The notes under the pieces: model-generated
The model's database searches: none
What the model saw: the letters and a program-made list of their open reading frames with translations, nothing else
Told to the model about the DNA's origin: nothing
Shown here: one piece after another, positions 34,576 to 47,256 of the stretch
Layout: the number at the start of each line of letters is the position of its first letter
How positions within the stretch are numbered: the stretch's first letter is position 1
Made by a program: the position numbers and the translations under genes
DNA from: Holothuria scabra
Lineage: Eukaryota > Echinodermata > Holothuroidea > Aspidochirotida > Holothuriidae
Length of the DNA: 64,000 nt
NCBI GenBank assembly: GCA_037179385.1
Contig: CM074179.1
Coordinates: forward strand, 70,451,806 to 70,515,805
Direction: 5' to 3'

Positions 34576-35668
34576 TACTGAAAGAGCATCATTACATAAG
34601 TTTTCTGAAAATCTGCTAGAAATAATATGTTTAATCAAATCCACAAACCCGTTTGTTAGTGTGATAGTAAGCATTTTGTATATCTACAACCTTTATATAA
34701 AATAATACACGTGTATGAACGAGATTCCAGCCACACAACAAGCTTGAAACGCAAATTGCTCTGATGTTTGTTAGTCACAAATGGCAACTTAAGGTATGAC
34801 GTTTTAGTTATCATTTGAAATGATATTGGGACTTAAGCCTCAAGAACTCTTTGTTTCGTCATAGAAGAATAACCACCGACATTTTTTTCAAACCCAAAGG
34901 CCAAAAAGCTTTTTAGGGCGAAGAAATTAATTGGTAAGGTTACAGGGCTCACCGACAGCCTAACGTCAATATTATTTTGTATAATGAACGTTAGACAGAA
35001 CTTTGATTGTAACGTTAGGATTTTGTGATGCCTGTTTACGTTAATGCCGTTACAGTGGTTAGTCGTTCTGTACATACTGGTAGTTGTTTTCAAGCTCAGT
35101 GCTGTGTTGGTGTATGAGTTTGCTGTTTCAAACCTCGTCCTTTTGCAATAAATGCTTCTGTCTAAAAAACAACATCATGTCATTTTATCGGCCTGTAAAA
35201 CTACAGTCAGCTTGTAAATGTACAGAAAAGGTACTGGCAACCAGTTTCACAGAAAGTTTTTGTAAATATAAACGATCTGTAAAATTCAAGAAATGTGTGA
35301 TATTTTACAGCACCTTTCAGAATAACAGAAAACGTCCGTGGAATTGTTTTAAATGGAAAGAGAATATTTTACAGTTAATTTAAATTTGTTAAATTAACGT
35401 CAATTCATTTCATATACTTATCATTCTATTAAACACTCAAGGAAAGAAAATACTGCGGCAATTAAAAAATACACGAAAGCAGTCACATTGAACCGGGAAA
35501 GGTCTTGTCCCCAATTAACTCGAAATCAATCATTTGACTAATTGCTGATTGATAGAAACCATTTTGAGTAAAAAATGAGCCAATGTTAGAAAAATATGCG
35601 ATTTTCCTTTTCTGAAGTGTTCATTCGTTTCTATACCTCAGTAGCTATAAAGAAAGTGGATAACTCTC

Positions 35669-35818
35669 TTATACATGGTGATTCCTCTGAGCTCCACTCC
35701 AGCCACCCACAGCGCCCTTTTTCAGTTTTTGGTCAGAAAGTTTGAATCCCTTACAAGAGTAGACACATACGCTCATGTATTTGTTCCTGTCGCTACAGTG
35801 CCCTTTGCCGTTGTCTGC
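35669..35818 (-). pseudogene. Broken sushi/CCP exon
   Basis: On the minus strand it reads DNGKGHCS, SVCVYSCKGFKLSDQKL, then after a one-base deletion RCGWLEWSSEESPC in another frame. It is a clear paralogue of the intact CCP exon at 48423-48605. Three defects are visible: the part encoding the first Cys and the splice acceptor is deleted, one base is lost between QKL and RCGW, and the donor GTAAGT has become GAGAGT. It cannot be a working exon. Confidence 0.88.
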
Positions 35819-37329
35819 TTTCTCTTTAACACATTTACACCTTTTGAGTTTCGATTTCCGTCCTGTTACACCATCTCTCCTAGAGTACAGAGTACATTTG
35901 ACACTCATTGGGCATTTCTGTTCTGTGGCACTTTCCTCCGTCCTGTCATGGGTAGATACGCACTGCTTAACAAGGTGTTTCTTGATTGGCTGTTGCCATT
36001 GTATTGTATCGATTGTATTCTTTGTTCGGGTTAGGGATAAGATTAGGGATTAGGGTTATCGTTAGCCAGTTAGGAAATTTCTTGTTAAACAGTGCGCTTC
36101 GCAATTACTAACTAACATTCTGAGTTAATAAGGGCAGTTACATAGTAGTTACAGTGTAATTCAGAGTAATTAATAATTCTTTGTTTCAACATAATAATTA
36201 ATAATTCTTTTATTTAACATATCGTGTAAGATTTTAATAGCATAGAACAATATCGCAATTATATAATATTTGATTGTTTTTAATTAGCTATGAAGGAATT
36301 TGACAATATGAACTTGTTTTAGTTGATGTTTACTTGTAATTTTTTTTCATTGGTTCACTTCACTTCAGTCTGATAAAAACCAAAGAGATAGATGCATTGT
36401 AAAAATTGTTCTTTCCGTCCTGTCACAGCAATATAAATTTTGGTCTCTATGGCAACAACCTTAGTATAGTTATTTTTATTTTTATGGGGTTACTAGTCCT
36501 ACCTGACAACTTGCTAACATCCAACATTGATGAACGCTTACTACTGCAGCCATGTCCCAGTCTGAAAATTTTTTCTCTTAGTAAGGCAGGTTTATTCAAC
36601 ATAACGAAACGTCTAAATTTCAACACATACGCCCGGAAAGCAGCACCTTTGATAATGAGGGCAATGTTACAACTGCAACTATGTAGTTATTTACCCATAA
36701 CATATCATTAACAGATAATGAAGTAAAAAGTGATCGATTACGGATCTATTTATAACAAATATCGTTGCAAACTAGGATTGACTGATAATTTAATATTTTC
36801 AACGTAGAGTAATCCCAAACCAATAATGAATTAACAATTAGTAATGTGTGATGTATAAACAATCATATGATTACCGAAAATATTGTTCATCGTTAATGAA
36901 TGAGTTTAAAGCGTTGACTACATATATAACTTTAGCTCAGATGGGAGAGGGGGGGGGGGCATCGACCCCTGGAACAACTTCTTAAAAAAACTAAGCCTCT
37001 AAGCAACTTTTTCACGCAGTGTTGAAATTTCCTTTGTTAACCATATATTAATTTTCTCTTATTTACTCATCAGCTAGATAATGGTTTGGTAATTGGCACG
37101 GATGATTCTCACTAGGAACTGTAGTTGGCATTAAAGTTAACCCAATATTTGTTCTCTGAAGAGAAGGTTTGCTTATTCGTACATAGCATATTTTAAGTTT
37201 GATCCAATACTAAAAGCAATACAGTCACTTTTAGCTTTATTTAGCAATGCCGCAGTCACATACAACGAATTCGGATCAGATGCCGGTCCGATTTTTGTGA
37301 GTTTAAATTAAAGTCTTCATCACCTGCCC
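35819..37329. other. Unannotated part of copy A
   Basis: AT-rich sequence with patches matching copy B. The minus strand near 37170-37300 shows a faint reading frame (SDPNSLYVTAALLNKAKSD) parallel to the exon-like segment at 62135-62312, but an upstream in-frame stop and a loss of frame show decay. Confidence 0.5.
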
Positions 37330-38249
37330 TTCTTCTTCTTCTTCTTCTTCTTCTTCTTCTTCTTCTTCTTCTTCTTCTTCTTCTTCTTCTTCTTCTTCTT
37401 CTTCTTCTTCTTCTTCTTCTTCTTCTTCTTCTTCTTCTTCTTCTTCTTCTTCTTCTTCTTCTTCTTCTTCTTCTTCTTCTTCTTCTTCTTCTTCTTCTTC
37501 TTCTTCTTCTTCTTCTTCTTCTTCTTCTTCTTCTTCTTCTTCTTCTTCTTCTTCTTCTTCTTCTTCTTCTTCTTCTTCTTCTTCTTCTTCTTCTTCTTCT
37601 TCTTCTTCTTCTTCTTCTTCTTCTTCTTCTTCTTCTTCTTCTTCTTCTTCTTCTTCTTCTTCTTCTTCTTCTTCTTCTTCTTCTTCTTCTTCTTCTTCTT
37701 CTTCTTCTTCTTCTTCTTCTTCTTCTTCTTCTTCTTCTTCTTCTTCTTCTTCTTCTTCTTCTTCTTCTTCTTCTTCTTCTTCTTCTTCTTCTTCTTCTTC
37801 TTCTTCTTCTTCTTCTTCTTCTTCTTCTTCTTCTTCTTCTTCTTCTTCTTCTTCTTCTTCTTCTTCTTCTTCTTCTTCTTCTTCTTCTTCTTCTTCTTCT
37901 TCTTCTTCTTCTTCTTCTTCTTCTTCTTCTTCTTCTTCTTCTTCTTCTTCTTCTTCTTCTTCTTCTTCTTCTTCTTCTTCTTCTTCTTCTTCTTCTTCTT
38001 CTTCTTCTTCTTCTTCTTCTTCTTCTTCTTCTTCTTCTTCTTCTTCTTCTTCTTCTTCTTCTTCTTCTTCTTCTTCTTCTTCTTCTTCTTCTTCTTCTTC
38101 TTCTTCTTCTTCTTCTTCTTCTTCTTCTTCTTCTTCTTCTTCTTCTTCTTCTTCTTCTTCTTCTTCTTCTTCTTCTTCTTCTTCTTCTTCTTCTTCTTCT
38201 TCTTCTTCTTCTTCTTCTTCTTCTTCTTCTTCTTCTTCTTCTTCTTCTT
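37330..38249. repeat. (TTC)n microsatellite, about 306 units, uninterrupted
   Basis: A pure TTC run of 920 bp, the longest simple repeat in the window. It is followed by the same 275-bp flank as the 4026-4610 tract. The open frame of more than 300 Glu codons on the minus strand is a product of the repeat. Tracts this long are prone to length change and to sequencing or assembly error. Confidence 0.97.
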
Positions 38250-38524
38250 TACAGAGATTGTAATCAGGAGAAATAGCGTTCAGTAGGTAGCGTTGAAAAT
38301 AAGGAGTACTGTAAAGAATAATAATAATAATAATAAAAAAAAAACATTTCAGGTCCAATCAAGTTTGATTTGTTAAACGCCCAGTTCTCTCACCCCAAAC
38401 AGTACCAATTCCCCTAGTCTTCTTACTTAAGCCCCTCCCGCAATTGTATGAAATTCATGCTCATCCAGATACAATCTCAGTTTATTGCTTTAAGGTGAGT
38501 AAAGAAAACTCAGTTTATATAATC
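38250..38524. repeat. TTC-linked repeat, copy 2
   Basis: Near-identical to 4611-4885. It ends abruptly at TATAATC, in the middle of the MITE that is complete in copy 1, so this copy is truncated at that end. Since the paralogous region near 62315 lacks both the TTC tract and this flank, the whole 37330-38524 piece looks like one insertion. Confidence 0.87.
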
Positions 38525-38767
38525 TTCTTCTTTGGTGATCTCCAAAAGTGACCTCATTTCGTGTAAAAAGACTCCCTACTTTGGTAAATGGTTAAACTTC
38601 TTTCCACCTGTTCTTGTCCTTTCCAGTCTTTTAGCTCCTGTTGTGCGGTGCGTTCTGTGGCTCCGTGGTTCCGACACGGAAAATGACGTGAGTTATGCAT
38701 GGTTTCGTTTTATTAGATCTAGTGGGATAATTTTTTTTTTGAAAGTCAGAGTTAAATACATAAATCA

Positions 38768-39818
38768 CAGTGGCGTCACGAGACTTTTCATTCTGCGGGG
38801 CACTGGGGTGGTACAACAATATTGCAGGGGGGCACTGCTAAACTCCACACATGGCACCGTAGTCGCCACCGAGAGCGAAGCGCGAGGCTCAGCGGGTGGG
38901 GTCCAGGGGCCCGCCTTAGGGCCCCTGGTGGGAGACAGGGGCAAAGTCCCAGTGGAGGTCCAGGGGGCTTCGCCCCCGGAAGCTTCTGGGTTTTAGCGTG
39001 TTTGTGAGGCACTAAAGTCGCTATTTAAGTGTTCTTCTATTGACTTAACACTGGTCTCAAAAATACCTCCAGAGTAACTTCCAGTAAGAAGTTTTGGTAA
39101 AAAAGTCATTCAACTACAAAGTGAAGATCCGGCTGACATTTTGAAAAAAGGGCGAGATGAACTATTGTGAACAGAATTTGATGGGCAGTTCAATGTGTGT
39201 CTCGGTTGGGGTCCAGGGGGCGAAGCCCCGGAAGTTCCTGGGTTTCAAGCGGTTTGTTAGGTATTCAGGTCGTTATTTACGGTTATTCTGTTCTCTTTAC
39301 ACTGGACTCAAAGAAAAAAACTTCCAGGGCAACTTCAATTAAGAATTTATTGGTAACAAAACTAGTGAAACAACTTTCAAGAGCGGATCCGGCTGATATT
39401 TAGAAGAAGGAGAGCTGAACTCGAAAGAGAAAGAGAAAGCAGTTAGATGTGATCTTCTTAAGAAAAAAATGTAGGCCTATATAATTCTGCTTAAACGGGT
39501 ACCTGAGCTATGCGCCACCTTCAGTTAGCGAAGTTGGAAGTGTGCAGAAATTTTTGAAAAACGCAAGCCCTCAGACAGCCGGAAATAGCATTTTCCAGGT
39601 GTTTTTGCGATATTTTTAGTTGAAAGGTATGAAAATTACTGTCTTTTCTCGTCAAAAGAAGAATCCAATCTTAAATATTTTCATAGTCACACTCTGAAGA
39701 AGGCATATCGTTTTTTACAAATCTCAAATCTCCATTTGGGGGGAGCACACGGGGGGGCACAAGATTTTTCAGGGGGGCATGTGCACCCCTGCCCCCCCCC
39801 CCCTTGGTGACACCACTG
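38768..39818. mobile_element. Non-autonomous hAT-type element, 1051 bp
   Basis: The left end is CAGTGGCGTCACGAG and the right end, read on the opposite strand, is CAGTGGTGTCACCAA. Both sides carry the exact 8-bp target duplication ATAAATCA (38760-38767 and 39819-39826), which is diagnostic for the hAT superfamily together with the CAGTG start. Inside, a segment of about 215 bp is present twice in tandem (about 38957-39175 and 39210-39425), beginning GGTCCAGGGGGC. G and C runs lie near both ends. No transposase frame is visible. Confidence 0.9.
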
Positions 39819-39826
39819 ATAAATCA

Positions 39827-42707
39827 GGGAGGTGTTATGGTGAAATGCAGGCAGAGACGTCCAGCTATTTCCTCTGCTGCGAGTCCATTTTTTATGGTAC
39901 TTTAAAAGAAAAAAACTTGTTTAGTCCTAATTTTACTTTTCAAACTATTGCAGATGTATATAAAATAGTATTTTCTAATGTTGTCTTGTGTTGAGGTAAA
40001 AGTCATATTTTACGAAAACGACAGTTGCTCATGTGATGTGAAAGTCATTAAGAACCGAGAGAACTGTCTAAGCCGGCTCCCATCAATATCCGTTAAAAAT
40101 TGACCATTTTGCTTTTTTGATTGCTGATTTTCATTTAATCACCCGCATAAATATTTATTAAGCTCAACTTGCAAGTCTCGTGATATCAACAAACGAACAT
40201 GCCATGTATCGTTATAGGAGTGTTACATTTGTTCGTGCAATCTTTATTTTAAGGACAGTTGTAACGAAAGTAAATCCTGATGATTTTAATTTGAAAGTTC
40301 AAAATGTGGCCTTCAAAACAGTCAGTGATAAATTCCGAACCATAAACAGAGTATTTTTAAGAGATAATTAATACAAGGTTAACAAAAGAAATATCAACAC
40401 CGTGAATCACTAAGATCACCAAATCTGCACGAGCAACAAGATGATTCAAGAACATTTAAACTTTGAAGATCCATCAATTTAGAACGGTCAGAGATTTCGA
40501 CACCATTCCAATGGATTTTCCTTATGCTCTTTGCTTACCAAGTAAAGCCAGAGCTTTTGCTGTCATGCCTGACTATCTAACAAAAACCTGTTGGCAAAGG
40601 CCTATAAATCGAAACCTGTTAAACGAGGACCTGAAACGGAGACCTGTAAAACGAATATGGGAAGTTTGAAGGACAAGCAGCTGTCCAAACTTTAAAACAG
40701 AAAGAAACAGCCATGTTTAGATTTTTTCCAATAACACGACTTCAATCTCTTATGAAATTTGCTCCTGGGTGCCGGGGAGGTCAAAGCCAAATCCGAGGTG
40801 AGTTTGTCAGATCTTCTATTTGCTGATGTTAAGTATTAGGCTGGAGAGGAATATTACTTCTGTAGGCAGTTTTTTTTTTTTTTTTTAATATTGAAAGTTC
40901 ATTTTTGATTGAAATGTTAGCCAGTATGGTAGAGCGGGGATGGGAAAAATGAGAATATATGAACAGATGGTGCAATTTTTGATCCCTTTACAAAATCAAA
41001 CAATCCCTTCGTTCAGTTCATGAAGTTTTATTTTACTCTGCTGCAAATACAATTTTTCAATAAGACAGTAAAAGCATGTGTGTCGATATGATTTCTCAAA
41101 ATGTGTGGGAACATCCGGCCATATTTTGCCCCTGACCTGATAAGGTATTTGAGAGGAGAGAGTCCAGATGCAAAATGGTACTAAACGCTTCGATATTTGA
41201 ATTTATTGTGGAAATAATTATTTTAAAACATGGCCTAGAGTGTTTGGGCTACACAGTAACCTCTATAAACGGACCGTGGTTGTTCTGACTTTAAAAAGTA
41301 GGCAAAGTCTTCAAGTGGCCAGAATCAGAAGGTAATTATGATAATTTGCGAAGAACTTCCAAACAGCCTGAACGATGCATATATAATCTCTGGACCACTG
41401 ATCTGTGATGTACATTTTATACTCTAAAAAATTCTAGTCAAGTTTGAATAGAATCTAATCAGCTGGGGCATGAACTGGAATCTCGTCAAATCGTTGACTA
41501 GATTCGACTTATGAATGGAGCAAATAGTTGCTTTTTTTACCATTTCTAGTCAACTTGGAAACGAATTGAATCGCTGAGTCAACTTATGCGGAGCGCGACT
41601 GGTTCGACCGAAACTTCCCACCACTTGATTTTGTTTTTGTTGCAAATGCCTCTAGATTTCCAGAGAAGGCAGTAGAGCCTTATTACTGCATGTACAAAAT
41701 TGCCATTTTCAGATGTTTCATTCTCTTGGAACTTCCGAGGAAACATTACCATGAGTACCGACATTTGTACTGACCGTCTAAAATGGAATGAAATACGGTA
41801 ACGGAGGTTGAATGGAACAAAACAGAAATGTTAATAAGAGTAACAATTCGCTCCTGGGACAATGATTATGTTGCTATTTATTAGCAAGTTACCAACCAAT
41901 AGTGCATCGATGAACATATCCTCGAGAACTTATTCGTTATTGTTAGAGTGACCCCTTAAAAATTGGTATGAAATACGCTATTATTTTGAAATCAGTTGCA
42001 AGCCATGTCGGACTATATAAAAGCTTTATCAGCACTGGCAGATAGGGCTGAATTATTACATGAATGCATATGAGTTTTATCAGATAGGTGTTGAAAATAT
42101 GACCAAGATAATGGTTGGGTGTAATAAGTCATTGAATAGACAGCATTCGGAAATGTCACGTGCTCATAAGCATGAAACCTACATCGCTACGACAAATCAT
42201 GTTTGTTTTAGTGGACGTTGTCCACTACTTGAAAATATTTATCGTAGGAGCTTAAAATTATGCCGAAATGCTGAATAACTGAATGCATGAGAATTGACAA
42301 CCCTGAGAACAGCCCCTTCCCCCTCCTAGCAAATCAAACTGATAAAACCATGATAGTTTGGATAATATACATCCGGTGTGATTTATTTTCTTAAAGTATT
42401 TCACTTTGTGTAGTAATGTATGAGACCAGGCAAAAAAGGGCTCTAATTGGCGATAAAACGTAAAGGACTAAGGACACTAGCTTTGTTCGTCATTGGCCCG
42501 TCGATAAGCTTCATAATCGTTGTTTCTGTTAAATTCAAAAAAGTCTACCTCTCGATAGTGAATTTGTTTGCTCCGTTGTATCACGATCGAATGGCAATTT
42601 AAAGGTGCCCCATGTGAGACAGCACGTCAGAGCCCCTCAACTGGAGAAGACTATTTCGGCTTTGCTGGATTGAATCAGAAGGTGTGAAGTAGAGGAAGAA
42701 AACTCCA
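39827..42707. other. Gene-free AT-rich stretch
   Basis: No gene or complete element recognised. A run of T lies at about 40870-40886. A patch near 41420-41600 with CTCTAAAA and TAGTCAA words recalls the hairpin MITE family but has no clear ends. Confidence 0.5.
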
Positions 42708-42927
42708 ATAGAGGCTTTGCAATTACGTAACGGAACCGCCATGCTGGAGGACAACCATGCCAAATACATGTGGTTTTGTGCCGAATGCACTGCACGGTGT
42801 GCACTTTGGTATGCACGGTGTGTACACATTCAACGAGCAAGCGCGTCCAGGGTGGTTTACTACGTAGTTTCATGTACTCAGACATGGCCGCGGAGAGTAT
42901 TGTGACGTCATGTGAAAAGCCTTCATA
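42708..42927. repeat. MITE with ATAGAGGCTTT termini, copy 2
   Basis: Reverse-orientation relative of 9874-10097, from ATAGAGGCTTTGC to AAAAGCCTTCATAG. Shared blocks include GGAACCGCCATGCTGGAGGA, CTACGTAGT and GTGACGTCATGTGAAAAG. About 220 bp and non-coding. Confidence 0.8.
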
Positions 42928-43011
42928 GAACCACAGACACCTGCCCGGTCCTCCGGTTGGCTTTAAAATCTTATTGGCTCTTTCATACTGGGACTTCCCC
43001 ACCACTGAAAT

Positions 43012-43013
<2 letters not shown>

Positions 43014-43103
<90 letters not shown>
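43014..43103. repeat. (TA)n microsatellite
   Basis: Pure TA run of about 90 bp. Tyr-Ile repeat frames that cross it are not genes. Confidence 0.97.
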
Positions 43104-43105
<2 letters not shown>

Positions 43106-46100
43106 CTAATGAAATATTTTTTTTTCTTTTCAAGGGTTTCAATTGTTTTCAACATGAAACCTTAAATGAGTTTTCCCAGTGAGTTTGATGAACTTTCAGT
43201 AAATTATGCTTTGAGAAACAAGGCTTACAGTGACTCTTTTATTCCCAACCTTCTAAATCTTCTACATGGGGATTATCTACAAAAATTAGTCATTATCATT
43301 TTGATCCGGAGAATGAATATTGGGGAAACCTATTCAAAGATTTTTATTCTTTATCCTAACAGATAAAGCAAATTGATGTTCTAAACTAATGTCTGCACAT
43401 GGCGTGGGACGAGGAAACTGCCACCCTAATGAAAACATTTGGGGCAGATATATCGTTTTGCACCTATGTCTCAGTTCATACAGATTTAAAAAAAAAGGGG
43501 GGGGGGGAGAACAGCAAGAAAAACAACTTCTTAATGTGGCAATAAGAAGACTTAAGGACTTTAGGGCTTTCAGAGAACGTCATTTAGGGAGTTTGTGCGT
43601 TTATATGAGTTATGTTTGTGTGTGTGTGTGTGTTCACGGTGGACGGTGTGGTGTTTGTATTGGTGGGTTGCTGGCAGGCAAATCTGGTAGCTGATACGAC
43701 CCAGGACTTTGCTGGCTGTTGAAAAATTGTTGCTCGCATCCAAAAAACCATATCGGCACGCTTGAGTTGTAGACATCCAAATTATGACATACTTTCTTTT
43801 GGCCCTTGGTACTTTTCACCCAGAAATTAACACACTGCTGTCTAACTTATGACGTAATACTGAAACGGACCTGCAATGCTGAATTACTGATTAATGGTAA
43901 CAATATATCAGTTTCCTTAAGTAAATGCCAAACGGTTAAGACCATAAACAATGCCACTCAACGAAATTTCGCATTTGTTAGAGTCATGACTGGCGGATTG
44001 GCCGATTTCCTCCTAAAGATGCTTATTTTCAGGGAGTTTTAAGAGGACTTCCTTGATTTCATAGGCCTTCGGACTAAATGCAGAGCTTTCAACTCGGTTT
44101 AAAAGTATGGACCTATGAAAAACTGTGACACAAACTTTATACCCTTGTTCGTCTTGGAAAGTGCTGGAAATAAACTTGAAACGCAGACTCCCAAGACAAA
44201 CATCGTAGATAAGCTTGGTCAGTTTATTGAACCAATGTAACACTCTGAAGATTTCTTGGGATTTAAAGACCCTGTCGAACTTCCATTTCGGAAACAATAT
44301 TTGTTATAAGTTGTTATTTGAACGCCAAAGTTGTTAGGCTTCTATTGTACCAGAATGGTAATCCAATCTGCTGTTCACTGAAGCGGCCCATTGGAGTAAT
44401 GAGCCAGTGGCAGGGTTCTATAACTGGGAACCACAGTTTTTCCCTAAAAACTGTGGTAGCCATGGCAGATCTCCTTATAGGCTTATATCCCGTAACGACA
44501 GTTGGTACAAAAATGCCCACGTAGGTATTGGCCAGAACATTTTTACTTTTACAGTGCAGAAATTTTGTTGTATCAGAAAATGTGAATTAGTTGTTTAAAT
44601 TAGACTAATTCTCATTTCAAATACTTTTTCTTGGCTTAATTAGAAGACCAAGTATCACGTATGCCTTCAAACAATCAACAGCCACAACAACGTTACATCA
44701 GTAGGGTTCTTTAATGTGGTAGCACTATATTTAACCTGTTCGGTAAAGGAGCCATTCGGTTTACATTTTATACCAACTTGAAGGTTTATTGAGTTGCATA
44801 TCCTCTAAATAAAACGAAGTTCTAAACTGAGAGATTAAAACAAAGTTGAAAAGTTTGAACATGATTTCGAGGGTAATATAAACAGAGCTAAATTTTCATG
44901 CCCAAAATAGGGTTCTGCATTGTCCTCCTTGGATCTATAAACGCTTCGTGTTGAGTAATCGATTGCCTATCTAAGATCTCCTTCGCAACACGTTTATAAA
45001 ACCAGTTAAAATCTTTTATTCGCCGATTTAGTTCGAAGTTGGTTTAATAACCTGCGATCAAACGTCCTCTTTTTTTTGCTTTTCGTTTGTTTCAAATTGG
45101 AAGATTCACTTGGTACCCACTTATTATTTTTATTACATATGTCCCAACAACGGACCTCCTATACATGGACAGGGCATAGTGCACGGTAGATTGTCGCTAC
45201 CGTACATGTTAGAAAAGTCGCACCAATACATGGTTGTCTGCTATGGTTTTGTGTGAAAGTGTGGGCTTACTCAAGTAAATCAACAGATTTTGCAAGAAAG
45301 TTGAAATATTTTCGAAATAATACAAGGTAACGACAAAAAAATTACAACACGTATTGCAGGAATATGATATTATAAGCCATTCAAGTGTAACTTTTGTTAA
45401 AAAAAAGTATCGAGTCGTCGTTAAATCATAAAAATTACAGCTTCACGGCGGCCATCTTGATGCGCCCTTTTCTTCCCAACCGGTGGCGACAATCTTCGGA
45501 TAGGACTTACGCGTTACATGCTCTGTCGATGTATATAGAAGGTCTGTGGTCCCAACACCTAAATGGAATCAGCTAAATAGAGTATTAATAGCTTAGTATT
45601 GATACAGTTAAATAGAGTGTAGCACAACACTTATTTAGTATTTTCTCTTTTTACTTCACATCTTCTGCAAACATGTGTGGTATTACTGAGACAGCAAAAT
45701 ATAGCTTATAAAGATGTAATATGTAATGATCGTTATTTCCATAGGATAGCGACGCTTAATGTATAGGCATTTTCAAAACTAAAATAATGAAAAAAATGAA
45801 TTAACAAAACCCCCATCAGCCCTCAGGCTTTAACCAGTATCAATTGAGTTGCGTTAAAACTACAAATGTAACTGACATCTTCTTCCACATTGGTCTTTGG
45901 TCACGATTCTGCTGACAATCACTAATTCTGGATTTCTGCAATGAAAATGACAGAAAGACACACGTTATTGTTGCAAAGCGATCTATTATTTAGTAATTTT
46001 TCATTAATTTCAGCTCATAACCTAGCAAACCTACTGATGATACACTTACTTAATCTTTTTACACCAAAAGGTCCGTCATTCGTCACACCAAACTATACCA

Positions 46101-46541
46101 TAGTCTACGAATATATCCAAGTGGCACAACGTAAGAAAGCCATCAAATTTAGATCATATTAGAATGAACGCTCCAAGGAATTCTGTTTACATATCAGGAA
46201 CCATTTGGCACCAGGCAGCCACGGTTTGTGACAATCAGGATGAAATTTAGAAAGTCGTGTGAGGCTTTGAGAGTTGCAAAAGTATCAGTAAATGAATGAA
46301 TTTTTTGTGAAGGCTAGCGTAACTTCGTTCATACAATGATTTTGTTTAGCAAAATAACTCAACCATTACACGCGTCTTATAGAAAAAAAAAAACCCTCAG
46401 AATGCCAGTTTTAACTTAAGCTAACAACTTGAACCGCACAAATTCGTTTGGTTCGAATTTTGAGCAGACATTTGGGATATATAGATACCCTTTATCACAT
46501 AAACGGATAACTCAATCTTTGCATTTTTGGCTTCGTGCATG
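43104..46541. other. Gene-free AT-rich stretch
   Basis: No exon or RNA gene recognised. It holds a short (GT)n near 43617-43632 and a G run near 43498-43508. Confidence 0.5.
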
Positions 46542-46790
46542 CACTCTTAAAAATGGTTAAAAAAATTCACCAACACAGGTCACGTATGTCAAATACCTGA
46601 AATTGGGTAAAGTTTTCCCCATGATGTGTTATTTCTTTGATTACCCCACAGGCTGGTTACCAAATTAAGTGGTAAAAAACCCCTTGGATAACCCATTAAT
46701 CAAAAATTATTAGGTTAACTGTAACCAAGTTCAGGTATTTGACATACGTGACCAGTGTTGGTAAGTTTTTTAACTAACTTTCTCAGAGTG
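46542..46790. repeat. Hairpin MITE with CACTCTT termini
   Basis: The ends are CACTCTTAAAA and AGAGTG. About 60 bp at each end are inverted copies, including CAGGTATTTGACATACGTGA at the right and its complement at the left. The terminal bases match those of the 34372-34575 element (CACTCT and AGAGTG), so the two may share a transposase source although their bodies differ. No clear target duplication is visible. Confidence 0.8.
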
Positions 46791-47092
46791 TGCGTTCCGA
46801 TAGTGGGAAGGGTGAATGCTAGATTTTTAGCAAAATAGCTGTCTAATACTGAAAACACCTTAAAAACTTTTCGTTTCACTGTCACTACCACGAAAATAAT
46901 ATTAAAATGCTAAATGGTGCAACTGTGATTTAAAGTAATGATTACATAAAAGGTCCAAGAAAAACAGAGTGGATATTTGCGTATTTTTTCGAGTGAAAGG
47001 GAGACATCTGCCGATGCTTTACCATGAAAAAGCCTATGGCCGGCTCGACTTGAACCAATAGGTTGGAAACTGGGCCGTGAAACTACATCTAT
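46791..47092. other. Unannotated stretch
   Basis: AT-rich sequence with nothing recognised. Confidence 0.5.
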
Positions 47093-47256
47093 CTAACTTA
47101 CTGACTGACTGACTAATTAACCGACTGACTAATTAACCGACTGACCGACTGACCGACTGACCGACTGACTGACTAACTAACCGACTAACTAACTAACTAA
47201 CTAACTAACTTACTAACTAACGACCTAACTAACTAACTAACGAACGAACTAACTAC
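47093..47256. repeat. Tetranucleotide repeat, (ACTG)n and (ACTA)n mixed
   Basis: Interleaved ACTG, ACCG and AACT units over about 160 bp, first mainly GACT/GACC, then AACT. Confidence 0.93.

Larger units (their letters stand above)
33955..37320. repeat. Old duplicated region, copy A (degraded)
   Basis: Blocks here align in order with blocks at 47820-48640, 52985-53115 and 62050-62320 (copy B). Examples are CTAAATCATCG near 34247 and 48111, GATTGACTGATAATTTAATA near 36775 and 53029, and ACTGTAGTTGGCAT near 37119 and 62060. Copy A contains the broken CCP exon at 35669-35818 and has received the hairpin MITE at 34372 and the TTC element at 37330. Confidence 0.75.

Noticed and set aside
38532..39012. 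Frames of up to 154 codons at the left end of the hAT-type element
   Set aside because: They cross the element boundary and G/C runs and show no domain; a proline- and glycine-rich translation is expected from such runs.
42717..42905. Similar peptides VVYYVVSCTQTWP and MVYYVVTCTPTWPP at 42.8 kb and 9.9 kb
   Set aside because: Both lie in copies of the same MITE with ATAGAGGCTTT ends, so the similarity is at DNA level and not evidence for a gene.
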